In this document: piece by piece, positions 24,701-37,511 of the stretch
Layout: each line of letters opens with the position of its first letter
Position numbering within the stretch: the stretch's first letter is position 1
The notes under the pieces: model-generated
What the model saw: only the letters and a program-made list of their open reading frames with translations
Database searches by the model: none
What the model was told of the DNA's origin: nothing
Made by a program: the position numbers and the translations under genes
From: Schistosoma mansoni
Lineage: Eukaryota; Platyhelminthes; Trematoda; Strigeidida; Schistosomatidae
Length of the DNA: 64,000 bases
Assembly (NCBI RefSeq): GCF_000237925.1
Contig: NC_031500.1
Span: 17,571,753 to 17,635,752, forward strand
Direction: 5' to 3'

Positions 24701-27700
24701 AACAGTTTCACTAAATGATATCCCTTTATTACAAAGATCTATTTATCTTCATTTCGATATCTTAATTCATTTTTCTAATCATATTGATATTCTTATTTCG
24801 CCTATCGTTTATTTTCTTATTATATGCTACTCATTGAAATGTCATTTATGTCGAACTTATAACATACTATTGAATCACCGTGTTTAAACTATTGATGTTG
24901 ACTTGAACCGATTAGTGTTACTTGCTATAATATATTTGTTATGTTTCATAGTTGAAATCATGGGTCAATTGAAGCTAGACCACCATGGAAAACCTGAAAG
25001 CACTGGACGGCCGTTTCGTCTTATTTTGGGACTCGTCAACAGTGCGCATCCACGATCCCACCTTGCGAGATTCGAATCCAGGACCTACCAGTCCAGGTTT
25101 TTCATGGTGGTCTAACTTCACTCGACTCATGAATTCAACTATGAAAAATACTGAAATCTCCACAAAACCCCTTCTGAATATTTGTTATGATTCCTTTGTC
25201 TAAGAGATTGATTTTCCCACTGACCATAAAGTAAATACTGGTTATGTTTTTCATCATGGTAAAATACATTGGCACGGATCTCATTTTATTGCTTCCAGAG
25301 ATTCAAGGTATAACTAGTTCTACATATGTACTGTAAATCAAATGAAAAAATTAAGTTAGTGTTGAAGAAAGGTTTTATACACAGAATAAAGCTGAGAGTT
25401 ATTGTTATATCGATTGCCTGTCTGTATGCCCTATTAATATATGAGGTGATGATTCCCGCCAATTAGAGAGCAGTGAATTATCAATCGGACCAATGACACA
25501 CGATGCCGGTACGTGCAGTCTAGAGCATTTGTCAGTCCTGCTATCTGACATGCCCAGTCAGTTAAGTCCAGAACACCAATAACCGCCTCTGCAATATGAA
25601 TCATTATTCTCAAAAATAATGGGTTTATATACCAACCAGACAGACCACATCGGACCATAAAATAGGAAAACAACATTTGTACAAGATTTGGCCAAATGTG
25701 GCTGTGAATAGCGGGAACAGTAATCAATAGACTGGGTATATCGCATAGTAATAGTCTATGGGTTAAAATAAATATAATATATATATACATTATACAACTC
25801 ACTTTCTTCCATTTTGATGGTTCTATTGTATAAGAATCATACACGTACACTACGGGTAATAATTTACCACCATCAGATTGATTGGTAAAAATATGATAAT
25901 AAGCTGGATGAGAAGTGTATCCTTTTTCATAAATATACTTTAAATCTGAAACGATTGTACTGTCATCACGATTTTTATATGGTTCCAAATGTAAACAAAT
26001 CTAGTGAATAAGGAAGAGATTAGCATGAAACTCATGCATTTACTTTTGGTTATTTGATGAAAACTCGAGCAACTACTGATAAGTTATTAAAGTAGTAAAG
26101 TTAAGATGGTAAAAATATTAAAGTACCCTATTGCTCCGGAATCGCAGTCTCAAATTATTGATACAATTTAAGATCTAATAGTGGGCTTTTATAATGAATT
26201 GAAGGTTGAATAATTGATAGAAGAAGGTAGTAGTCAAGTAGCGACCACATACCACATACTATCGTTACAGTAGTACTGCAATAAAAGACAGAAAATTTGA
26301 GTCTGTGATTGTGCAACAAAATATTGGATCGACATGAAACGCTAATCGGACGTCACTAGATGTCATTTATCAATAGGCATTGTAATATATTTCATTATAT
26401 TTGTGAATTTTACCACTTTAATGGCCCTGGGATCTGACTCTAATTAGATCGTATTAATGATTGTTGTCAAAATATACATCCTGGCTATCCTCATATATAA
26501 TTATCGACTTAATTCGAGTTGGTAAATAACGGAATTAAGTCAAATACGAGAATGGATACTTGAATGCGTATATTTTCTATACTCATCGATTTGAACAGAC
26601 AATCAGAGAAATGAAGCAAAGAGAATAGAGTGATACGAAATGACGCACAGTGGAGGAGTGTGAGCCAACTTTATTTAATCAACCGTTAATCAATATTTAT
26701 AGTCACACAACAATAAGCTACAGACATGTAATGAATGGAATAAGAAGTGCGCACGCATACACTCATATAAAAACAGTTAGAGTTGATAAGTGAATAATAA
26801 ACAAGGTTAAAATGTGACTACAGAAAAATGAATAAATTGGCCTGTCCAGAAGCTAGAATAAGCTATGTGGGCTTAACATAACAACTTCACTATACTAGTT
26901 TCAAAATTCATTCTGTCATTATTGAGGAAAAAGTAATTAAACTTTATTTCTGCTGTTTTGTTTGTATTGGCAAATAAAAAGCGAAATGAATGAATTACAT
27001 TTATTCAGTCCATTGAATTATATAACGATTATTACATACCCAAGTGCCCTGGTACGGCCGAGAGTGGGGAGAGTCCGCTCTCCCTCTCCAAATGCTCTCA
27101 CATCGCTACGCGTATATAGCCTCTACCAGGGAAGTCCTACTCACTGCCTTCTCACACCAGGAGTGTTGTTTACGAAATTGAGAGGCCGAAAAGCGAATGT
27201 CCGGCACTTTAACCGGGTTGGTGGACACCAAAAGTCCACCTAGGAGAGTTGGAAAACCCTGATTACAAACCAATGGTGCACATGGGCTCCAGTATCCTGA
27301 AGGAACAAATGGCGTATGAATCAATCGTTGGTCACCGGCTACCATGGGATGCATCTCCTCACGTTGCTCCACTGCCTTGTGGATTAGACCTTTAGGTCAA
27401 AGTCTCCGAGTGTGGCCCCCTAAGAAGACCACTTGCTTCGGTTCGGGCACCCGGGTGGTATCATAGCCCTCACACAAATCAAATGAGATTTGTGTAGCGC
27501 ACATATATATGGTACTCTCTTGTACTGATATTTATGTGTTTAAATAAATAAATATTACATACATTTAACCCTACAAAAATAGCAATAGTAATAACGATGT
27601 AGGAATCATATAAATAGAACTAAGTGAAACATCAAACTAAATTTAGAAGAGATGAAATATAACCAGCATCGAAATTCAGGATTCGAGTTTCGTTCTACAT

Positions 27701-30700
27701 GGGACTCTTTATTTGACTAACTTTAATTCTCAGATTTGATTTTTACTCTGAGACTCAAACTCAGTTTATTTCACTTCAAACACCATCTCGTTTTCCATTC
27801 CACTTACTGAGTCTGAATAGCCACTCGTTTGTGTGACAGGTACGAGTTTTAACTCAATTTCGTTTGGATTCGACTACCTGATTGTTGATATTTTCAATGT
27901 AATTCAATCAATCATGATTGAAACACACATTATGGATTCTATTGTTATCCATGTTCCATCGACGCTACTATAATGGTTATATTGATGCAGTCAGTCAGTC
28001 AGTCATCTACAATGTAGGACCACGCACATTTATGCATCGGTCCAAGTTGCCATACTTTACTCATTAGCACAGCAAGATGAACACCGGATTCATTGAAGTA
28101 GTTAATTGAGTGGTGGTAGTAAAAAAAAGTCGTATATAAGGATATAGTATAGGAAGAGAGACAGATATGACACAATTTTAATCTCAAGGTTTAAGGGAAG
28201 ATAAAGAGTGTATACACCTACGCCATTGTGATCGATTCTGAGCCATGTCACCTAGAGTCTCCAACCACTGGTTACGATAGTTACGCGGACCCCAACCAAG
28301 TAGCCTGCATCTGCCAACATCTCTCAGACTAGAAGTTAGTGACTTCAAGTGTGGTGTTGTCTACTTATATCTATATAAGTAGTATATGGTGTGGGTCAGA
28401 CATAGAATGTATTTTGGCAGAAGACCGATAAAGAAAGAACTGAAACGAAGCGCAATCGGTAGGAAAATGCACGAACAATGGAATTAGAGAAGAAACAGTG
28501 AAGATCGAGACTATTGGTTGTTAATTTGCAAATTGACTGTCCATTGTATGGTTTTCAGAATTTACTGAGATAGTCTGTGAAGTTTGCTTAAATACATTCG
28601 ATTGTCCCCAACCAGTGTTCTGTTCACTACACAAGCACTGATGACACGTTTTGGTTTGGCCGCCCCTAACTCTCTTCTAACCATCCCCTACACTAGTCAG
28701 CATAGCGCGTCGTGGTAATCGGTGTTCAGGCATACGTAACACATGGCCTAACCATCTCAGTCGATGGTGATTCGTGACCTTATCAACTGGTTTACCATCA
28801 TCCCCTAATACCCTGTGTCTAACAACACTATTACTTACCTGGTGATCCCAGCAGATGAGAGCAATATTTCTAAGACATCTGTGGTGAAAATGTTATAGTA
28901 TGAGAATATGTCAGTTAAGATTGATCAAATTTTGTTTTTCAAATTGAATTCAATAATACTACTTATAATCATATTTACACAATATACAATTATGAATTAG
29001 GCAAACGCTTTATTTGAAACCTATGACAACCAAAATACCTCATTTATATAATAATAAGAAGAATCTATATGAACTTATGCAATATAACAAAAAGAAGTGA
29101 ACCAAACAATTCAACTAAATAAAGTGCATTAGTGATTGGATCAGATAATGAAATATATTCTGGGTAAACAAGAAGTGTAAATGCAATATAAAAGAAAGCA
29201 AATAGTCCCACTTGTTATAAACTTCCATAATGCAGTGAGAAGAGGCTTATCAGAATTGCATGATATACTTGCGTAATAGAATACATTCCACCTACCCTGG
29301 TTATACTGATTTATTATCTAGATTGGTTAACACATTGTTTTTATGTACTTTATTTTCTTTGTTTGTTAGGAATTACCCTTAACCTGTCTACTTGACTTTA
29401 CTTGGTGTTGTAAACTTGTATCATCCCATTGTTATTTAAAACTGCAATTGAACAGTCTCTTGTTGGCCATATGTGGATTATACGCAAAGATGGATAGTGG
29501 CTAGTAGTAGAATCCAGGACAGGCGTTTCGTCCCATTTGGGACTCCTTAGCCAGATGTACCTGCATCTCAGAGTTGATGTTCACTCTGGGACTCGAACAC
29601 AGTACTGTTCGCTCCAATTGCAGTCCGAAATAACAATGGGGAGATACAAGTATACAACACCAAGTGAATATAACTTCAGCCCATTGCACAACTAAATGGC
29701 TATTATGACTCAATAGCTAAGTGGATAACGCAATAGCTGGGTTTGAGTCCCAGAGCGAACATCAACTATGAGATGCAGGTACATCCAACTGACGAGTCCC
29801 AAATAGGACGAAACACGAGTCCTGGATTCCACTGCTAGCCACTATCCATCTCTGTCCAGCTAACGTTTTAATTTTCATATAAAAATGTTTTTAACAAGTA
29901 TATTATGTGTGATCAGATTGTTCCAAATGTAATGCACAAATATATTGTGGTGTGGGCTACTTATATCCATATAAGTAATATATGTTGATGATCAGACATA
30001 GAATGTATTTTGGCAGAAGATCGATAAAGAAAGAACTGAAATGAAGCATAATCGCTATGAAAATGCATGAACAGTGAAATAAGAGACGACGGACTGATAT
30101 TTGCAGAAGAAACAGTCAAGATTGAGACAATTGATTGATAGTTTACAAATTAACTGTTCAATGAATGGTTATCAGAATTTAGTGAGATAGTTTGTAATAT
30201 GTGCTTAAATACATTCGATTGTCCGCTGCCGTATTCTTGTTCACTATGATATATATATATATTACATAATTATGATAAACTTGGTTTTTTCATTTGCATT
30301 ATCGAAAAAAAATGTTTACTTTTTTCATTGAAAACAAAGATCTCTTTCGAAATCCATATAAAGAAACAATCCTAATTTAAAAATAAATCCAAATATATAT
30401 AAATATGGCTAGCAGTGGAATGCAAGACACGCATTTCGTCCCATTTGGGACTTGTCAGCTGAATGTACCTGCATCTCAGACCTGATGTTCACTCTGGGAC
30501 TCGAACCCAGTACCTTTCATGTCAAATGCCATCGCGTTATCCACTCAGCTACTGAGATCATATAAATTTATATAGTTTTCTATTATACTCATGGTAAAGT
30601 ATGATAATAATATAATACAAAAACATAAATGATAAAATATTGTTACAATTTCATTGTTTACCGAATATTTTGAAAGGTCATTCAAATAGGGTTGTTGAAA

Positions 30701-33700
30701 ATAAACATTTTGTTTACCACAAACATCTATATGACAATCTTATAAAATGAATGTAGATGGCATGATAAAGGTGGGTTATAATATGATTGAATATATGTAT
30801 AAATATTGATTTGAGTAAAGGGTCAGATAACTACAGTGTAAGACCAGGTATATACATGTATTGGTTCAAGTTGCTACACTTCATTAGCAAAACAAGATGA
30901 TCAACAAATTCATAGAAGTAGTTATTTCTATAGTAGTAATATATAAAAGAAAGATTGTGTAGAAGGATATAATACAGGAAGAAAGAATTAATTCGTAGAA
31001 AGAAAAGTATAAGGCAATTTTAACGAAAGACAAAGAGTGTTTATACCTACGTCATTGTGATCGATTCTGAGTAATATGTCACCTAGAATCTGCAACCATT
31101 AATGTTATAACTTGTGATTTGGATTATTGATCGGACCAATGACACACAAGACCCATATGAGCAGTCTAGAGTAATTGTCGGCCCTGCTTCCTACCTAGCC
31201 CAGCCACTGAAGTCCAGAACAGCCTCTGCGGTATGAATATATATACAATACCAAATGAACTTAAACTTCACCCCATCACACAAACAAGTGGCTATCAGGA
31301 CTCAGTGGCCGAGTGGATAACGCAATGGCATTTGAAGCGAAAGGTACTGGGTCCGAGTCCCAGGGTAAACATCAACTCTAAAATGCAGGTACATCCAGCT
31401 AACGAGTCCCAAATAGGACGAAACGCGCGTCAAACTGGATTCCACTGCTAGCCACTATCTATCTTTGCTTATATTTACTATATAGTTCTCATATTTTTCA
31501 TAAGAGGTTCTGTAATTTTTGTATTCCAAATACATTCAAAGATCTTCACATCTATGTTCTCATTCACTATATCATTATTATTTTCTTTTCTTTTTTATTC
31601 TTTTTCTAACGAATAAGTTCGTACAGATTACCATTGTATGTTATAGATAGATAATTAATTGATTTAAGTTACCATAGTTACTAAATAGAAATTTATTGAT
31701 TCATTATTCCATTTATTGTTCTTTTTTAACGAAAATAAAAAAATGATCAAATGTTTCATTGACAGATTTCTTAATTTCATCATTAAAACATTATTGTCAT
31801 TTATTCCATGTTGAAAGTGGGTGTGTGTGTGTGCATGTGTGTGTGTGTGTGGGAATGTGCCTAATAGTCGTTGAACGAATTTCAATTATCAATGTTTATT
31901 TCTTTTCATTGTTGATAAGAACAAAACAAAAAAACAAAAAAAATAGTAATGAGCAAACATTTTGTAATTGAATCATATAAAAAAGGGATGGTAACGCGAA
32001 TGGTAAACGCCCCATTGAGAGTGTTCATTAAAATTCCCTATTTATTGTTTTGTTTGATTTGATTGTGTTTAGAATAATACGATACAGTTAAAATTGAGAT
32101 GAGGTGAAAAAACAATAGTCAATGGCCTACAATCGAATTTCATCCTATTTAAGGCTCATCACCGGCTCAGCGGTCTATCGCGTTAAGTGCCGTGGCGCGA
32201 GAGTGGTAGGTTCTGGGTTTGAATCTCGCGAGCGGGATCGTGGATGCATGTTGCCATTGAGGAGTCCCACAATAGGACGAAACGGCTGTTCAGTGCTTCC
32301 AGGTTTTCCATGGTGGTCTAGCTTCAATTGATTCATGATCTCAACTATATAAAATTATTAAAATCTCCATGAAACCTCCTTCTGATAAGGCTCATCAGTT
32401 GAATGTCAGTCAGTCACAACATAGAACTTCGTACGTATGTACATCAGTTCGAACTGCCATACCACATTAGCACAGAGATAAAGTTGTCCATTCAAATCTT
32501 ATAGTGGTAGAAATAGTTAGAGTATAAGCAGTAATACGAAAGATTAAGGTTTGAAGATGTTATTCAAGGAGTATAATCTGGTGAAATAAATTTGGAAAGA
32601 GAAAAAAGGATAGGGACATGAAGAATTCAGAAGATTAGAATTTGGGAGAACACAAAGAGTGGATGCACCTTCGCCATTGCAAATGATTCTGCGCCATGTC
32701 ACTCAAGGTCTCTAATCATCGATTGATATCAGCTCGCGGATCCCAACCAGATAGTCTACACCTACCAACATGGTTCAGTCCACTTGTCAGTGAGTGACTT
32801 CATGGATTTGTGCCACGTTTTGGTCTGGCCATCCCTAGCTTTCTTCCAACATACTCCTTACACCATAAAACATTGCAAGTCGGGGCAGTCGGTGGTTGGG
32901 CATACGTAATACGTGTCCCAACCATCTCAACTGATGCAGTTTCACTACTTCATCAATCGATTTGCCATCCTTACCTAGTACCCGTTTCCTAACAACTGCA
33001 TTACTTACTCGATGGTCCCAGGATATACGAGCCATGCTTCGAAGACACTTATGATCGAATATGAGTAGCATACGAATATCCTCTACTCTTACCGGCCATG
33101 TTTCACTGTCATAAAGTAGGACGGAACGAAATATTGCGCAGTAAACCCGTCCATTGGTTGCTAGACGGACATCTCGCCTACGCCATAAATGAATTGAATG
33201 TATTTGTATTCAATGTTGATATAAGATTCAACTGACAAGTTACAAATAGGACGAAAAGAGTATACTGGATTCTCATCCACGAATAATCAACATTTTCACT
33301 TGAAGACCGGAAAATTATTCGATTGTAATGCTTTTTATGCTCTATAACTACTCGTTATCAATTGGAAACTTCTAAAGACAGAGTTCAGAATCGATCGCAA
33401 TGGCACAAGTATATTCACTCTTTGTCTTACATTAGATCTTAAGTTTTATAAGATTGTTTCCATGAATTCATTTTTTCTTTAACAAAGTATGTCGTTTATA
33501 TCTAATGTTTTTTCTACTGCTACCGATACTATTGTGGTGTATGCTACGTATTTTCGCAAACATAAATAGTATGTGACACCAGTCGAAAATGGGATGTCTG
33601 CGAGCAGAAGATGGAAATGAAGAGAAGAGAGAAAGAAACTGAAAGCAATCAAGAAAACAATAAGAATGAAGGACTAATGAAGCTTGTAAAAGAAAATACA

Positions 33701-36700
33701 AAGATGTTCAAATGATGCATTTGAAGTATGATTTTTACATTTTACTAAACAACTGTGTGATTGTTCAGTAAAAAATAAACTGGTCTTCCCCACTTGAGTG
33801 TCCTTCAACTAAAATATCACTACATTTACTTATCTGAGGTTTATTTTGACCAGTATCGATTGTCCTTCTTTTAAAAGAATGGACAAAGTCTTTGGAATGA
33901 ACAAGAGGAATAATCCTGCAAATTATAATTATTCATATTCTTATTCCAAAAAAACGTCAACGGTTTAAACAAAATGTCGAATTGAAAGCCTACAAACAAT
34001 TATATAAAACTTTAACAGTTGAATTCATGAGTCGATCGAAGCTAGACTACCATTAGAAACCTGGAAGCACTGGATGGCCGTTTCGTCCCATTGTGGGACT
34101 CCTCAACAGTGCGCATCCACGATCCTGCCTCGCGAGATTCGAACCCAGGACCTACCAGTCTCGCGCCACAGCACTTAATCGATAGACCATTGAACCGGCT
34201 GGTGAGCAACTACAATTCAAACAAATAAGTGTAATACATTTTCAAATCTACAGGAATATATGAAGCACGTTTATTCAAAGCCCTTCACATCATTATAGCC
34301 CAGCAATAGTGAATAAGTTTTCGGACCATATTTGTGTTTGTAGAACACCAAAATAAAGATCATGTTTAGTGATTGTTTCAATAATAAAAAGAAAATTTTA
34401 AAGTCAAAATTAAATTTTCGTGTTAAACAAGAACTCTTATAGTTTATAAGAAGATGGTACGAACCATGATAACAACCAGTAATCCCGTTAGTCCTGCTTA
34501 CTTGCTATATCCAGTTGAAATATATCATACGTCAAAATACTGATCACAATTTTATATAATTTAGGAAGCAATCAAAAGAACTTGATAGGTCAACACTAGA
34601 TAAACATAGGTTAGGCACTACTTATTGATTAATCAACTATGAATATACGAGTCCTACAGGAGTTCAGTCATGGACCATATAGCTTAGTGGTTACATTTTT
34701 GACTGCAAAGCTGGATGATATGGAATTTATTTCAACATGAAGCAGAATTTCACTTAAAGTAACAAGATTACTTTCCTGATAAGTGCTGAAAAGCACGAAA
34801 CCTAGGTCTTTAATTCCTTATTGATCATCTTCAACAATCTAATAAATAAATAGAACTTCTAATGTAATGAAGATAGACTAGGATTTGTTTTATATAAAAA
34901 AAATAACTGATTGCGTTCAATATAAGCGGTTATCTCTGCAAACTAATCACATACTTTTATATCATATTTATTAGCTATGTTTAATAGTGGGAATATCATA
35001 TCATCCACAGGTTTTCCATTATCATCTGACATACCCTTTGGATACCATGACACAACCAAGACACCTGAAAACAGAGAAAGCATAAATATTATTTCATTGA
35101 ACAATGATGGAAAGTAAGCATTTACAAAAAGAAATAGATATTTGCTAAAATTCGATTCTGGCTAATTGTAGAATCCAGAAGTTCGGTTTGGTTATGTTAT
35201 AGATCCATTAACTAGACAAATTTAGATCTGTGTTGTGCTCACATCAAGACTCAAACACAGTACATATCACTTCAAATGTCAAACGTGTCCTACAGTAAAC
35301 ACAAACACTGAAATGTGATTGAATCCAGCTGACGAGAGTTTCAAATAGAACGAAACGCGTGTTCTGTATTCCAGTACTGGCAATCAATAAACTTTCCTAA
35401 AATTAATCCCTACATAATATATGTATATGTGGTAATGGAGACTGATAAGTTGAGATCCTGAATATCAAAAACAGGAAAATTATTCTCTTAAACAGATATC
35501 TATTATCATAGTTAAAATCATGAGCCAATTGAAGCTAGACCACCATGGAAAACCTGGAAGCACTGGACGGTTTTCCATGATGGTCTAGCTTCAATTGACT
35601 CATGATTTCAACTATGAAAATACTGAAATATCCACACAAAAAAACCCTTCTGAGATATCTATTAGTTATAACAAGTTTTCGTATAATGATAAGTAATTGT
35701 TTCATCTCGTAAAAATTTCAATTACATGGCAACAAACGTGATCCATTTTGAGTTCGTAATGAATATGTATGATTGGATTTAGAGTTATACACCAGTATAC
35801 CAGAAATGTTCGTATGGTGGCGGTATTGACAATTCAATACAATGAACAATATAGAATTTAAAACTTAATCATGGTTTTATACAAAGTTGGTTCTATTAAA
35901 CGACAGTTGTCACATGTACAAACTATTTACCATTACATTATCATCTATAAGACTCTTGATTGAATGACTGATTGACTGACTGATGTAACATGTGGTCTTT
36001 AAAAAAAATACGCAAGCTCAAGTCACGCTGAATACCGGTTGGACAGATGACGGAACTAACAAAAAGGGAATCAATGAATCAATAAAAATCATCTGTTTAG
36101 AATATATGAAGCAAAATTAAGAAATAAAGTGAATTACATTTCCTTTACTGATATGAATTCCGGGCTGTCATAAGATAGGTAGGCAATAAGCTACTTCAGT
36201 CCTCTTAATAAACAATACTTAAATATTCAGTAATTATATCAATAGATTAAACAATCATTCAATTAATCCAAGTCAGTTAGTAACATTTAGTGCAAGACCT
36301 GTTAGATCTATGCATCAGTTCAAGTTGTACACCCCTAGTAGTACAGTGAGATGAAATTGTCAAGCCAAATCCTAGAGTAGTAATGGTATTCATAGTATTA
36401 TTGGTAATAGAAAAGTAGAGTCACTTGAATACGCCAAGTGATAATTGAAGAATGCTTAGGGTGAGATTCTCCCTAACCCTAAAGTATTGTTTATGAACCA
36501 GCAAGTGACTAATGCTAAAGTTAGGCATAAATTACTGAATAAAAGTGGTAAATTTAGCAATAAGACTGTTGAATTATGTTAACTGAGATGATCAAGACTG
36601 CTACTACATAATGCAATGCTTACGCCTACATCAACATAAGATAATGACTAGCGTAGAAGTAGGATGAAGAAAGATTAGAAATAGCTATTAACTATGTATT

Positions 36701-37462
36701 CAAGTATGGAATAATAGACCACTTGATTGAGGCTCACAGAGAAAGCTATAGTTGGTGTTTTAAGATGATATAGTGAAAAAATCGGTCACAAGTGGCAGAT
36801 AACAACAATAATAACATTGATTGGTGACTAACATTCTTATAAATGTTATTTGACTTATGTATTTATTTAATGTACATAAAGTCTAGTACAACTGAGTTTC
36901 GACAGGTGGCTGTCAGTTTATCCCCCCCCCCTCCCAAATGCTCCGGTACGGTTGAGGGACGGAAGAGTCCGCTCTTTCGTTCGAAATCCTGCGATGTGGC
37001 TACGCGTATATAGCCACTGCCGGGGAAGTCCTACTCAATGCCTTCGCGACGGGTTGTTGTTTACGAAATTGAGAGGACGAAGAGCGAATTTTCAGTGCTT
37101 CAATCGGGTTTCTGGAAACGGAGGATGCACCGAACAGAGTTGGAAAATCTGGGCTTGAGTCCCAGAGTGAACATCAACTCTGAGATGCAGGTACATCCAG
37201 CTGACGAGTCCCAAATAGGACGAAACGCGTGTCCTGGATTCCACTGCTTGCCACTATCCATCTTTGCTTACCATGCTTGTGAATTAAGGCTATATCGAGG
37301 CAATACACACAGTATGCACATATGCCAATTAGAGACTGACCAGTTGCAGTCCCAATACATCGATGGGAAGATTCAAACAAACAATACTAATAACCAAATT
37401 GAACCCATACAAGTCTGATTAAAACATCGGAAACAAAGTAAAATATCTTTGGTTTAATCACA

Positions 37463-37511
<49 letters not shown>

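Noticed and set aside
26440-26900. Possible further LTR
   Set aside because: Suggestive TG-rich start and 'aactttatttaatc' block, but boundaries and a second copy are lacking.
31818-31853. CRISPR or satellite array
   Set aside because: Only a simple GT microsatellite; this is a eukaryotic genome and no spaced repeat array exists in the window.
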